The notes under the pieces: generated by a model | Seen by the model: only the letters and a program-made list of their open reading frames with translations | Database searches by the model: none | Told to the model about the DNA's origin: nothing | Assembly (NCBI GenBank): GCA_023150375.1 | Contig: JAKLLA010000003.1 | Location: 1 to 64,000, forward strand | Source of the DNA: Burkholderiaceae bacterium | GTDB lineage: Bacteria > Pseudomonadota > Gammaproteobacteria > Burkholderiales > Burkholderiaceae_C | Direction: 5' to 3' | Length of the DNA: 64,000 nt | Position numbers and translations under genes: made by a program | Shown here: positions 10,237 through 19,545 of the stretch, in pieces | How the letters are laid out: the number at the start of each line of letters is the position of its first letter | How positions within the stretch are numbered: the stretch's first letter is position 1

Positions 10237-12077
10237 GCGGCCCCCTGCTCGACCGACGCGACTGGCTGGGCCGGCAGGCGGCCGGCGGCCTCTGGCTGGC
10301 CGGCGCGCTGGCCTGGCCCGCGCCCGCGGCGGCGGCCGCGACGGCGCCGCCCGGGCAGCGCGCCCATGTGCTGCGCTACGCCTTTCCGACGGCCGAAACC
10401 GGCTTCGACCCGGCGCAGATCTCCGACATCTATTCGCGCACCGTCACCGCCAACATCTTCGAGGCGCTGTACGAGTACGACCACCTCGCCCGGCCCTTCC
10501 AGATCCGCCCCTGCCTGGCCGAGGCGCTGCCCGAGGTCGCCGACGACCACACCCGCTTCACGGTGCGGCTGCGCCGCGGCGTGCACTTCCAGGACGATCC
10601 GGCCTTCGGCGGCCGGCCCCGCGAGGTCACCGCCGAGGACTGGATCTACAGCTTCAAGCGCCTGTACGACCCGGCGCTGAAGAGCCCCAGCCAGGCCAGC
10701 TTCGAGGACCTGGGCATCGTCGGCCTGCGCGAGCTGCGCGCGGCGGCGCTGCAGGGCCGGCGGGCCTTCGACTACGACGCGGCGGTGCCGGGGCTGGTGG
10801 CGCTGGACCGCCACACGCTGCAGTTCCGCCTGCGCGAGCCGCGCCCGCGCTTCATCTACGCGATGGCCGCCTCGGACATCTGGGGGGTGGTGGCGCGCGA
10901 GGTGGTGCAGCGCTACGGCGACCGGATCATGGAGCACCCGGTGGGCACCGGGCCGTTCCGCCTGGCCCGCTGGCGGCGCAGCTCGCAGATCGTGCTCGAG
11001 CGCAACCCGACCTACCGGGAGGCCGTCTACGACGCCCGCCCCGCGCCGGACGACCTCGAGGGGCAGGCGCTGCTCGCCCGGCTGAAGGGCCGGCGCCTGC
11101 CGCTGCTCGACCGCATCGAGATCGCCATCGTCGAGGAGGCCCAGCCGCGCTGGCTGTCCTTCCTGGCCGGCGAGCAGGACCTGCTGCAGATCGTGCCGCC
11201 GGAATTCGTCGGCCAGGCCATCGTCGGCGGCCAGCTCGCCCCGCACCTGCTGCGCCGCGGCATCGAGGCGCGCCGCGTGCCGGCGGCCGACGTGTTCTAC
11301 CAGGTCTTCAACATGGAGCACCCGGTGGTCGGCGGCCTGGCACCCGAGCGGGTCGCGCTGCGCCGCGCGATCGCACTGGGCTACGACATCGACCGCGAGA
11401 TCGCCCTGGTGCGCCGCGGCGAGGCTGTCGCGGCCCAGGGCCTGACCGTGCCGGGCACCTTCGGCTACGACGCGTCGCTGCGCAGCGACGCCACCGGCCA
11501 CGATCCGGCCCGCGCGCGCGCCCTGCTCGACCTGTACGGCTGGCGCGACCGCGACGGCGACGGCTGGCGCGAGCAGCCCGACGGCCGCCCGCTCACCCTC
11601 GAGATGCTCAGCCAGTCGGACCAGACCACCCGCGCGATGGACGAGATCCTGAAGAAGAGCATGGATGCGCTGGGGCTGCGGCTGGACATCCGCGTCGGCC
11701 AGTGGGCCGAGAACCTCAAGGCCAGCCGCGCCGGGCGCTTCATGATGTGGCGGGTGGGCTCGAGCGCCTCCACGCCCGACGGCCAGAGCGCCCTCGAGCG
11801 GGCCTACGGCGGCTCGATCGGCAAGGCCAACCTGTCGCGCATGAAGCTGCCGGCCTTCGACGCCCTGTACGAGCGCCTGCAGGCCCTGCCCGACGGCCCG
11901 GAGCGCGCCGGGCTGTTCCGCCAGGCCAACAAGCTGGCGCTGGCCTACATGCCCTACCGCATGACGGTGCACCGCATCCTCTGCGACCTGAACCACCCCG
12001 GCGTGATCGGCTACCGCCGGCCGGTGTGCTGGCTGGACTGGTGGAAGTACGTCGACGTGCAGCCACCGACGACCTGA
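10233..12077 (+). CDS. ABC transporter substrate-binding protein, family 5 (second of a pair)
   Basis: A 614-residue paralogue of the preceding gene, joined to it by an ATGA start/stop overlap and therefore translationally coupled. The N-terminus has twin arginines (LLDRRDWLGRQ) before a hydrophobic segment and an Ala-rich cleavage region; this could be a Tat signal but is not a strong match. The mature part parallels its neighbour throughout: VLRYAFPTAETGFDPAQ, HPVGTGPFRLARW and a central DLYGWRDRDGDGWRE. The two genes clearly arose by tandem duplication and have since diverged. The ligand is unknown and no membrane components are adjacent. Confidence 0.87.
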   Translation: MSGPLLDRRDWLGRQAAGGLWLAGALAWPAPAAAAATAPPGQRAHVLRYAFPTAETGFDPAQISDIYSRTVTANIFEALYEYDHLARPFQIRPCLAEALPEVADDHTRFTVRLRRGVHFQDDPAFGGRPREVTAEDWIYSFKRLYDPALKSPSQASFEDLGIVGLRELRAAALQGRRAFDYDAAVPGLVALDRHTLQFRLREPRPRFIYAMAASDIWGVVAREVVQRYGDRIMEHPVGTGPFRLARWRRSSQIVLERNPTYREAVYDARPAPDDLEGQALLARLKGRRLPLLDRIEIAIVEEAQPRWLSFLAGEQDLLQIVPPEFVGQAIVGGQLAPHLLRRGIEARRVPAADVFYQVFNMEHPVVGGLAPERVALRRAIALGYDIDREIALVRRGEAVAAQGLTVPGTFGYDASLRSDATGHDPARARALLDLYGWRDRDGDGWREQPDGRPLTLEMLSQSDQTTRAMDEILKKSMDALGLRLDIRVGQWAENLKASRAGRFMMWRVGSSASTPDGQSALERAYGGSIGKANLSRMKLPAFDALYERLQALPDGPERAGLFRQANKLALAYMPYRMTVHRILCDLNHPGVIGYRRPVCWLDWWKYVDVQPPTT

Positions 12078-12235
12078 GCAACGCAGCGCCTCTCGGGTAC
12101 GCCGAGCCTCGGGCGTCTCGGCCGCGTCACACCGACACGTCCCGATCTGGTCAATCCGGTTGTAACCGTGCACCATGCGGGAATCTGCACGCGCGGCGCG
12201 CGCAGGCTCGAACTCGCCCTTTCCGGTCGCCTCCC

Positions 12236-14311
12236 ATGCCCCTGCCCGAACCCCGGATCACCCTCTACCAGCGCTGGCTGGCCGAGCAGCGCGGCCTGCG
12301 CTTCGACTCCTACGACGCGCTCTGGCAATGGTCGGTCACCGACCTGGACGGCTTCTGGCGCTCGATCTGGGACTACTTCGACCTGCGCTCGCCGGCCCCG
12401 CCCGAGGCGGTGCTGGCCGAGGAGCGCATGCCCGGCGCGCGCTGGTTCCCGGGCACCCAGGTCAACTACGCCCGCCAGGTGTTCCGCCACGCCGATGCGG
12501 CCTACGGCGCCGGGCACCCGGCCATCGTCTTCCGCAACGAGTGGATGCACGAGGACCACTGCAGCCTCGAGCTGAGCTGGCGCGAGCTGCACCGCGAGGT
12601 GGCCTCGCTGGCGACCTCGCTGCGCCGAATGGGCGTGCAGCGCGGCGACCGCGTCGCCGCCTACCTGCCCAACACGCCGCAGACCGTGGTGGCCTTCCTG
12701 GCCTGCGCCAGCATCGGCGCGGTATGGTCGCTGTGCTCGCCGGAGATGGGGCCGGTGGCGGTGCTGGACCGCTTCCGCCAGATCGAGCCCAAGGTGCTGA
12801 TCGCCTGCGACGGCTCGAGCTACGGCGGACGTGACCACGACCGCCGCCCGGTGCTGGCCGAGCTGCTCGACGGCCTGCCCAGCGTGCAGCACTTCGTGCT
12901 CTGGCCCTACCTGCTGCGCGAGGCCGATGCGGAGGACTTCGCGACGCCGACGCGGCGCGCCTACGACCTGCGCGCCCTGCTGGCCGGCGACCCGCGCCAT
13001 TTCGAGCCCGAATGGCTGCCCTTCGACCACCCGCTGTGGATCGTCTACTCGAGCGGCACCACCGGCCTGCCCAAGCCGATCGTGCACAGCCACGGCGGCA
13101 TCATGCTCGAGGCGCTCAAGCTGCTGGTGCTGCACTGCAACCTGGGCCCGACGGTGGAGACCGGCGACCGCTTCCACTGGGCCACCTCGACGGCCTGGAT
13201 CATGTGGAACTGCCAGGTCAATGCCCTGCTGGCCGGCACCACGATCTGCCTGTACGACGGCAGTCCGGCCGGCCGCGGCGAGCAGCCCGACTGGAGCACG
13301 CTGTGGCGCTTCGCCGGCGAAACCGGCACCACCCTGTTCGGCGCCGGCGCGGCCTTCTACGCCAGCTGCCTGAAGGCCGGTGTCCAGCCCACCCGCGGCA
13401 ACGACCTGTCGGCGCTGCGCGCCGTGGGCTCCACCGGCTCGCCGCTGGCCGAGGAGTGCTACGACTGGCTCTGGCAGAGCCTGCCCAAGGTCGCGGGCCG
13501 TGACATCTGGATCAACCCCATCTCGGGCGGCACCGACTTTGCCGGCGCCTTCATCGCCGGGCTGCCCACCCTGCCGGTGCGGCGCGGCGAGATGCAGTGC
13601 CGCTGCCTGGGCGCCGCGGTGGAGGCCTGGAGCGCCCCCGATGCCCAGGGCCGTGGCCATGCGCTGATCGACGAGGTGGGCGAACTGGTCTGCACCCGGC
13701 CGATGCCCTCGATGCCGCTGCGCTTCTGGAACGACCCGGACGACCGCCGCTACCTCGCAAGCTACTTCGAGACCTACCCCGGCGGACGCGACGACGGCAG
13801 CCGCCCCGGGCCCGTCTGGCGGCACGGCGACTGGATCCGCATCGTCTCGCACCCGGACAGCGGCGCCAGCGGCGCGGTCATCTACGGGCGCAGCGACGCC
13901 ACCGTCAACCGCCACGGCGTGCGCATCGGCACGGCCGAGATCTACCGGGCCGTCGAGACCCTGCCCGCGGTGATGGACAGCCTGGTGGTCGACCTGGAGT
14001 ACCTGGGCCGGCCGAGCTGGATGGGCCTGTTCGTGGTGCTGCGCGACGGCCGTCGGCTCGACGGCGAACTGAGCGAGGCGATTCGTACCGCGATCCGCCA
14101 GGCCCTGTCGCCACGCTACGTGCCCGACGAGGTGATCCAGGTGGCGGCCATTCCGCGCACCCTGTCGGGCAAGAAGATGGAGCTGCCGGTCAAGCGGCTG
14201 CTGCTGGGCGCGCGCCCCGAGGAGGTGCTCAAGCGCGACGCGATGGCCAACGCCGACAGCGTGGACTGGTTCGTCGACTTCGCGGCGCGCCGCGCCAGCG
14301 CAGCGGGCTGA
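12236..14311 (+). CDS. acetoacetate-CoA ligase
   Basis: A 691-residue ANL-superfamily enzyme that activates acetoacetate to acetoacetyl-CoA with ATP, used in ketone-body and polyhydroxyalkanoate metabolism. The N-terminal ACAS-type region includes VNYARQVFRH. The adenylation motif is IVYSSGTTGLPKPIVHSHGG, and the C-terminal lysine of the acyl-CoA synthetases is in RTLSGKKMELPVK. The length and the motif WIRIVSHPDSGASGAVIYGRSDAT match acetoacetyl-CoA synthetase rather than acetyl-CoA synthetase. The ATG at 12236 gives the family N-terminus. It is preceded by 158 bases with no gene and no clear promoter. Confidence 0.93.
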   Translation: MPLPEPRITLYQRWLAEQRGLRFDSYDALWQWSVTDLDGFWRSIWDYFDLRSPAPPEAVLAEERMPGARWFPGTQVNYARQVFRHADAAYGAGHPAIVFRNEWMHEDHCSLELSWRELHREVASLATSLRRMGVQRGDRVAAYLPNTPQTVVAFLACASIGAVWSLCSPEMGPVAVLDRFRQIEPKVLIACDGSSYGGRDHDRRPVLAELLDGLPSVQHFVLWPYLLREADAEDFATPTRRAYDLRALLAGDPRHFEPEWLPFDHPLWIVYSSGTTGLPKPIVHSHGGIMLEALKLLVLHCNLGPTVETGDRFHWATSTAWIMWNCQVNALLAGTTICLYDGSPAGRGEQPDWSTLWRFAGETGTTLFGAGAAFYASCLKAGVQPTRGNDLSALRAVGSTGSPLAEECYDWLWQSLPKVAGRDIWINPISGGTDFAGAFIAGLPTLPVRRGEMQCRCLGAAVEAWSAPDAQGRGHALIDEVGELVCTRPMPSMPLRFWNDPDDRRYLASYFETYPGGRDDGSRPGPVWRHGDWIRIVSHPDSGASGAVIYGRSDATVNRHGVRIGTAEIYRAVETLPAVMDSLVVDLEYLGRPSWMGLFVVLRDGRRLDGELSEAIRTAIRQALSPRYVPDEVIQVAAIPRTLSGKKMELPVKRLLLGARPEEVLKRDAMANADSVDWFVDFAARRASAAG

Positions 14312-14362
14312 GGGCATCGGCACGCCCGGGCCGTACCCGGGCCGCACCCGTGCCATCGGGTC

Positions 14363-14794
14363 TCAGGCGCGCTGCAGCGCCTGCGCCAGCCACTGGCCGA
14401 TCTGCGCGGCGCTCATCGCGCCGCTCTGGCGCGCCACCTCGCGCCCGCCCTGGAACAGCACCATCGTCGGGATCGAGCGGATGCCCAGGCGCCCGGCGCT
14501 GCGCGGGTGGTCGTCGCTGTTCACCTTGGCGAACAGCACCTCGCCGCGCAGCGACTGTGCCGCCTGGGCGAACTGCGGCGCCATCTGCCGGCAGGGGCCG
14601 CACCAGGGCGCCCAGAAGTCCACCAGCACCGGCAGCTCGCTCCTGCCGACGACGGCGTCGAAACTGGCATCGCTCAGCTCGGCCGGCTGGCCGTCGAGCA
14701 GCGCGGCGCCGCAGCGGCCGCAGCTCGGGCCGTCGTGACGGCGGTCGTCGGGCACGCGGTTGGTGGCCTGGCAGCGGGGGCAGACGATGTGCAT
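14363..14794 (-). CDS. trxC: thioredoxin 2 with N-terminal zinc ribbon
   Basis: A 143-residue TrxC-type thioredoxin, a cytosolic disulfide reductase linked in other bacteria to oxidative-stress defence. Residues Cys5, Cys8, Cys25 and Cys28 form the zinc-binding pair of CxxC motifs that separates TrxC from TrxA. The active site WCGPC has its cysteines at 64 and 67. The cis-proline region is RSIPTMVLFQGG. The gene is convergent with acetoacetate-CoA ligase and precedes, on the same strand, the flavin reductase stop by about 70 bases. Confidence 0.95.
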   Translation of the reverse strand: MHIVCPRCQATNRVPDDRRHDGPSCGRCGAALLDGQPAELSDASFDAVVGRSELPVLVDFWAPWCGPCRQMAPQFAQAAQSLRGEVLFAKVNSDDHPRSAGRLGIRSIPTMVLFQGGREVARQSGAMSAAQIGQWLAQALQRA

Positions 14795-14867
14795 GGGGCA
14801 AGCTCCATTGAATACCCCCGCAAGTATGGATCCACCGGGCGCGATTTCAAGTCCCGGGCAGCGCGGT

Positions 14868-15386
14868 TCAGGGCACCAGCGGCAGCTCGGTATAGAAGCG
14901 CCCGCCGTGGAAGATCAGCGGCGAAGCCTGCGGATGCCAGCGGCACTGTTCCACCTCGCCGACGAAGATCACATGGTCGCCCTCCTCGTAGCGGCTGCGG
15001 TTGTGGCACTCGAGCACCGCCGCGGCGCCGTCGATCAGCGGGATGCCGCCGGCGCCCTCGTGCCAGTCCAGCCCGGCGAAGCGGTCGATGTCGCGCGTGG
15101 CGAAGCGCTCGGCCAGGGCGCGCTGCTCGGACGAGAGGATGTGGATCGCATAGTGGGATCCGGCCGAGAACACCGGCAGCGAGCCGGCCGCGCGGGCCAG
15201 GCTCCACAGCACCAGCGGTGGCGCCAGCGAGACGGAGTTGAAGGAATTCACCGTCAGGCCCACCGGGCTGCCGTCCGCAGCACGGGCGGTGACGATGGTC
15301 ACGCCGGTGGCGAACAGGCCCAGCGCCTGGCGGAACTCCTGGCGGGTGAAGGGCGGCTCGGCGGCGCGGGCGGGGCGGTCGGTCAT
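14868..15386 (-). CDS. flavin reductase family protein
   Basis: A 172-residue FMN-binding split-barrel protein of the flavin reductase family. Such proteins use NAD(P)H to reduce FMN or FAD, often for a partner monooxygenase. The core GLFATGVTIVTARAADGSPVGLTVNSF and APPLVLWSLARAAGS are typical, as is the C-terminal HGGRFYTELP. No partner monooxygenase is adjacent, so the recipient of reduced flavin is unknown. I take the ATG at 15386; an in-frame start at 15446 would add 20 residues without family character. Confidence 0.87.
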   Translation of the reverse strand: MTDRPARAAEPPFTRQEFRQALGLFATGVTIVTARAADGSPVGLTVNSFNSVSLAPPLVLWSLARAAGSLPVFSAGSHYAIHILSSEQRALAERFATRDIDRFAGLDWHEGAGGIPLIDGAAAVLECHNRSRYEEGDHVIFVGEVEQCRWHPQASPLIFHGGRFYTELPLVP

Positions 15387-15488
15387 CTGCGGATTGTCCG
15401 CGAAGCCCCGCGGGGCTGCCCGTGCAGGCCTGCTCGGGGCGCTCACGCGGCGGTCGGAGTGCGTGAATCCCCCTCCTAGAATCCACCG

Positions 15489-17114
15489 ATGCCCGCTGCG
15501 CCGCCCCCCCTTCGCCCCGGTTCCGATGCCCCCGAGGCCCTGCTGCGCGGCTGGCGCTTCGCGGTGCTGCTGGCGCTGGGCTTTGCCTCCGGGCTGCCGC
15601 TGGCCCTGACCGGCCAGGCCATGCAGGCCTGGCTGAGCCTGGAAGGCATCGACGTGGCCACCATCGGCTTCCTGAGCCTGGTGGGCCTGCCCTACACCTT
15701 CAAGTTCCTCTGGGCACCGCTGATCGACCGCTTCGACCTGCCCTGGCTGGGCCGCCGGCGCGGCTGGCTGGTGGCCAGCCAGCTGGCGCTCGCGCTGGCG
15801 CTGCTGGCGATGGCGGCCACCCCGCCGATGCAGGCCCTGCAGACCTTCGCGCTGCTGGCGGTGGGGGTGGCCTTCCTGTCGGCCACGCAGGACGTGGTGA
15901 TCGACGCCTACGGCGCCGACCTGCTGCCCGCCGAGGAGCGCGGCATGGGCTCGTCGCTCAAGGTACTGGGCTACCGGCTGGCGATGATCCTTTCAGGGGG
16001 CGTCGCGCTGATCTGGACCGATCCGGCCAACGGCCTGGTCGGCGCGGCCGGCAGCGGCGCAGCCTGGACCTGGCCGGAGGTGTACCGGCTGATGGCCGCG
16101 ATCATGCTCGGTGCAGCGCTGCTGAGCAGCCTGGCCCTGCCCCGCCTGGCGCTGCCGCCGCCCAGCCGCGCCGTGGCCGCACACGACCTGCGCGGCTTCG
16201 TCGCGGTGCTGGCCGCGGTGGTGGCCGGCTACCTGGTCACCGACCGGCTGTTCGGCCCGGCCGCCACCGCGCTGCTGTCGCCCTGGCTGGCCGACAGCAC
16301 GCTCGCTCCGCTGCTGCGGCAGCGCTGGATGGACCTGGCCGCCCTGCTGGCGGGCATCGCCTTCACGCTGCCGCTGGCGGCCTGGGCGGCACGGCGGGCG
16401 CGCTTCGAGACCCTGCTCGATGGCCTGGGGCAGTACTTCGCGCAGCCCGGCGCCTGGGCCTTCCTGGCCTTCGTGGTGCTCTACAAGCTGGGCGACGCCT
16501 TCGCCGGCTCGCTGATGACGCCCTTCCTGCTCAAGAGCATGGCCTACGGCTCGGCCGAGGTGGGCGTGGTGAACAAGCTGATCGGCCTGTGGCTGACCAT
16601 CGGCGGCGCACTGCTGGGCGGCGCGGCGATGCTGCGGCTCGGGCTGTGGCGCGCGCTGTTCCTGTTCGGCGTGCTGCAGGCGGCCAGCAACCTGGGCTTC
16701 TGGTGGCTGGCCGTCCACGGCAAGGGCCTGCTGCCGGGGCTGACGATTCCCGCCTTCGACTGGGGCTTCCTGCACCTGGCGCAGGCCACCCCGGTGGACG
16801 GCGGCCTGCTGATGGTGATCGCCTTCGAGAACCTCAGCGGCGGCATGGGCACGGCCGCCTTCGTGGCCTTCCTGATGAGCCTGACCAGCCAGCGTTTCAG
16901 CGCCACGCAGTACGCCCTGCTCAGTGCCTTCGCCTCGGTGGGCCGGGTCTGGGTCGGGCCGCTGGCAGGCGTGCTGGCCGAGTCGATCGGCTGGCCGGCC
17001 TTCTTCCTGTGGTCCACCGTCGCCGCGCTGCCGGCACTCGTGCTGCTGGGGTGGCTGCGGCCGACGATCCGGGCACTGGAGCCCGTGCGCGCGCCGGCCG
17101 GCGCGGACGACTGA
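15489..17114 (+). CDS. AmpG-like major facilitator transporter
   Basis: A 541-residue membrane protein with about 12-14 hydrophobic helices, matching the AmpG group of the major facilitator superfamily. AmpG relatives import anhydro-muropeptides from the periplasm for cell-wall recycling and can influence beta-lactamase induction. Recognisable parts are GFASGLPLALTGQAMQAWL near the N-terminus, the loop FKFLWAPLIDRFDLPWLGRRRGW, and ATQDVVIDAYGADLL. The gene begins seven bases after a TAGAAT hexamer (15477-15482) that could be a -10 element, which would make the transcript nearly leaderless. No other recycling gene lies nearby. Confidence 0.87.
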   Translation: MPAAPPPLRPGSDAPEALLRGWRFAVLLALGFASGLPLALTGQAMQAWLSLEGIDVATIGFLSLVGLPYTFKFLWAPLIDRFDLPWLGRRRGWLVASQLALALALLAMAATPPMQALQTFALLAVGVAFLSATQDVVIDAYGADLLPAEERGMGSSLKVLGYRLAMILSGGVALIWTDPANGLVGAAGSGAAWTWPEVYRLMAAIMLGAALLSSLALPRLALPPPSRAVAAHDLRGFVAVLAAVVAGYLVTDRLFGPAATALLSPWLADSTLAPLLRQRWMDLAALLAGIAFTLPLAAWAARRARFETLLDGLGQYFAQPGAWAFLAFVVLYKLGDAFAGSLMTPFLLKSMAYGSAEVGVVNKLIGLWLTIGGALLGGAAMLRLGLWRALFLFGVLQAASNLGFWWLAVHGKGLLPGLTIPAFDWGFLHLAQATPVDGGLLMVIAFENLSGGMGTAAFVAFLMSLTSQRFSATQYALLSAFASVGRVWVGPLAGVLAESIGWPAFFLWSTVAALPALVLLGWLRPTIRALEPVRAPAGADD

Positions 17115-17253
17115 CCCCTGCAGACCCACGCCGACGCCGAGACCGCTGCGCCGCTATGCTTTGTCCCTGCGCCGCGGCGGGGATCTTTTCCGGCCGCGGC
17201 GGGTCCGAGCCGCCATCGCTGTCCCTGCCCTCTGCGGACTGTCCGCCGATGCC

Positions 17254-18183
17254 ATGAACCAGACGCCCGAATCGAGCTTCGTCACCGACGCCGAGATCAC
17301 CACCCGTGTGGACGCCCACCCGGGCGGCTGCGGCTGCCCGCTGCACCAGCGCCGCCTGTTCACCCGGCTGCTGGTGGCCGGTGCGGCCGGCAGTGCCGCC
17401 GGCCCGCTGCTGGCCCGCGAGGGCGTGGAAGTGGGCGGCATCTCCAAGTTCGCCAAGTTCTACCCCGCCGACCAGGTGGAGGCCGATGCCGGCCGGCAGT
17501 ACACCCAGCTGCGCCAGGAGGCCCAGAGCAAGGGCGCACTGGCGCCGCCGGAGCACCCGCAGATGCGCCGGCTCGATGCGATCGCGCAGCGCCTGATTCC
17601 CTTCACGCACGCCTGGAACCCGCGCGCGAAGAACTGGAAGTGGGAGGTCAGCCTGATCGGCGCGAAGACCATCAACGCCTTCTGCATGCCCGGCGGCAAG
17701 ATCGCCTTCTATCACGGCATCCTGGCGCAGCTGCAGCTCGACGACGACGAGGTGGCCATGATCATGGGCCACGAGATGGCCCATGCGGTGCGCGAGCACG
17801 CCCGCGAGCGCATCGGCAAGACCATCGCCACGCGCGGGGGCATCTCGATCGCCGCCAGCCTGCTGGGGCTGGGCGAACTCGGCCGCGCCGCCGCCGACAT
17901 GGGCGGCCAGCTGCTCACCCTCAAGTTCGGCCGCGAGGACGAGACCGAAGCCGACCTGGTGGGCATGGAGCTGGCCGCACGCGGCGGCTACAACCCGCGT
18001 GCGGGCATCTCGCTGTGGCAGAAGATGGCCGCCGCCTCCAAGGGCGCGCCGCCGCAGTTCCTCTCCACCCACCCGTCGGGCACCACCCGCATCGCCGACA
18101 TCGAGGCGGCCCTGCCGCAGGTCACCGGCCTGTACGCCCGGGCGCCCAAGCCCGGCGTGCGCTTCCAGCCGCCCAAGGCCTGA
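17254..18183 (+). CDS. M48-family zinc metallopeptidase
   Basis: A 309-residue protein with the zinc site HEMAH at residues 173-177 and the third-ligand region EDETEADLVGMEL, as in M48 peptidases of the HtpX/LoiP/YcaL type. An Arg-preceded hydrophobic segment (residues about 33-52, RRLFTRLLVAGAAGSAAGPLLA) probably acts as a signal or anchor, and twin arginines are present. The C-terminal STHPSGTTRIADIEAALP is typical of periplasmic M48C proteins involved in outer-membrane quality control. The Cys-Gly-Cys near residue 29 precedes the hydrophobic stretch and so is not a lipobox. The ATG at 17254 is favoured because the longer frame overlaps the AmpG gene. Confidence 0.88.
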   Translation: MNQTPESSFVTDAEITTRVDAHPGGCGCPLHQRRLFTRLLVAGAAGSAAGPLLAREGVEVGGISKFAKFYPADQVEADAGRQYTQLRQEAQSKGALAPPEHPQMRRLDAIAQRLIPFTHAWNPRAKNWKWEVSLIGAKTINAFCMPGGKIAFYHGILAQLQLDDDEVAMIMGHEMAHAVREHARERIGKTIATRGGISIAASLLGLGELGRAAADMGGQLLTLKFGREDETEADLVGMELAARGGYNPRAGISLWQKMAAASKGAPPQFLSTHPSGTTRIADIEAALPQVTGLYARAPKPGVRFQPPKA

Positions 18184-18216
18184 CCCGGGCGGGTCGGCCT
18201 GCGGCGGCAGGCTCCG

Positions 18217-18238
18217 CCCGGCGGCAGCCGCCGCCGGG
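18217..18238. terminator. hairpin between convergent genes
   Basis: CCCGGCGGC and GCCGCCGGG form a perfect 9-bp stem with a 4-nt loop between the convergent M48 and TerC genes. There is no U-tract, so it may act as a bidirectional stem or only reflect GC-richness. Confidence 0.4.
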
Positions 18239-18246
18239 ACCGCGCG

Positions 18247-19221
18247 TCAGCTCCCGGAGGAGGCCGACTTCGCCGGAATGCGCGGGGCGGTGCGCACGCT
18301 CCAGATCATCGTGATCGCCAGGATCGCCACCACCACGCCCAGCGAGGCCATCACCGGGATCTTGACCACGTCGACCAGCAGCATCTTGCTGCCGATGAAG
18401 ACCAGGATCACCGCCAGGCCGTAGCTCAGCAGGTGGAACTTGACCGCCACCGCAGCGAGCAGGAAGTACATCGCGCGCAGACCCAGGATCGCGAAGATGT
18501 TCGAGGTCAGCACGATGAAGGGGTCGGTGGTGATCGCGAAGATCGCGGGGATCGAGTCCACCGCGAAGATCACGTCGGTCATGCCCACCAGCGCGATCAC
18601 CAGCAGCAGCGGCGTGGCGATGCGCCGGCCGTTCTCGACGGTGAAGAACTTCTCGCCGTCGAGCTGCCGGCTCACCGGCATCAGGCGGCGCAGCAGCTTG
18701 AGCGCGGGGTTGCTCTCCATGTCCGGCTCCTGGCCGGAAGCCCACCACATCTTGATGCCGGTGAGCACCAGGAAGGCGCCGAAGAGGTACAGGATCCAGT
18801 GGAAGTGCGCGATCAGCCAGGAACCCAGCAGAATCATCAGCGTACGCAGCACGATCGCGCCGACGATGCCGATCATCAGCACCCGCTTCTGGTAGGCCGG
18901 CGGCACCGCGAAGTAGGTGAAGATCATCAGGAAGACGAAGATGTTGTCCACCGCCAGGCTCTTCTCGATGAGATAGCCGGTGAGGAACTCCATCGCCTTG
19001 GTATCGGCCAGCTCGCGGCCATGATCCTGAGCCACGGCCCACCAGAACAGGCCGTTGAAGGCGAAGCTGGCGGCCACCCAGACGAGCGACCAGTTCAGTG
19101 CCTCCTTCATGGAGACGGTGTGCGCGCCCTGACGGCGCAGCACGACGAAATCGACGAAGAGCGCGGCAAGCACGCAGACGACGAAAGTGACCCACAGCCA
19201 GGTCGGCGCGATGGTGTCCAT
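18247..19221 (-). CDS. TerC/Alx family integral membrane protein
   Basis: A 324-residue protein with about nine hydrophobic helices and the conserved TerC motifs EKSLAVDNIFVFLMIF and GMTDVIFAVDSIPAIFAIT, which contain the intramembrane acidic residues. Members (Alx, MeeF/MeeY type) export manganese, in some bacteria loading exoenzymes. The yybP-ykoY riboswitch at 19261-19384 just upstream supports a manganese role here. I chose the ATG at 19221 because it follows a GGGAG ribosome-binding site and the riboswitch; a longer frame from 19344 would translate through the riboswitch and is rejected. Confidence 0.92.
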   Translation of the reverse strand: MDTIAPTWLWVTFVVCVLAALFVDFVVLRRQGAHTVSMKEALNWSLVWVAASFAFNGLFWWAVAQDHGRELADTKAMEFLTGYLIEKSLAVDNIFVFLMIFTYFAVPPAYQKRVLMIGIVGAIVLRTLMILLGSWLIAHFHWILYLFGAFLVLTGIKMWWASGQEPDMESNPALKLLRRLMPVSRQLDGEKFFTVENGRRIATPLLLVIALVGMTDVIFAVDSIPAIFAITTDPFIVLTSNIFAILGLRAMYFLLAAVAVKFHLLSYGLAVILVFIGSKMLLVDVVKIPVMASLGVVVAILAITMIWSVRTAPRIPAKSASSGS

Positions 19222-19260
19222 GACACTCCCGGAGAGAAAGGGGACGGGGTTGAGATCGCG

Positions 19261-19384
19261 CCGAAAGGTCTTGCCGGAAGCCTGTCGCTTCGTGCGGACC
19301 CGGGAACACCGGCGTTGCACCGGCCTTCCGTATTGACGGGACATCGCGACAGCCGGGGAGGCTGCCTGACTACTCCCCTTTCGG
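19261..19384 (-). ncRNA. yybP-ykoY manganese riboswitch
   Basis: On the minus strand the leader reads CCGAAAGGGGAGTAG near its 5' end and GGCAAGACCTTTCGG at its 3' end. CCGAAAGG (19384-19377) pairs perfectly with CCTTTCGG (19268-19261) to form P1. GGGGAGTAG and GCAAGACC are the hallmark conserved segments of this class, and CGTCAATACGG lies in the middle. The class senses Mn2+ and commonly controls TerC/Alx or MntP genes; here it lies 39 bases before the TerC gene. Recognition is by motif and pairing from memory; I could not run a covariance model. Confidence 0.85.
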
Positions 19385-19545
19385 ACGGAGCGGATTGTCG
19401 CGACGCGGCGATGGCCCCTCGCGGCTCAGGGGTATCGGAGGCAGGCGCCGGGGTCCGACCGCACGCGGGCCGGCCCGCGGCACCGCACAATGCCGGACCG
19501 CCTGCTCCGGCGAAGCCGGCGCCGGCCCGCGCCCACCCCGACACC

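Noticed and set aside
19222-19344. N-terminal extension of the TerC protein
   Set aside because: It would be translated from the riboswitch; the ATG at 19221 has a ribosome-binding site and starts at the first membrane helix.
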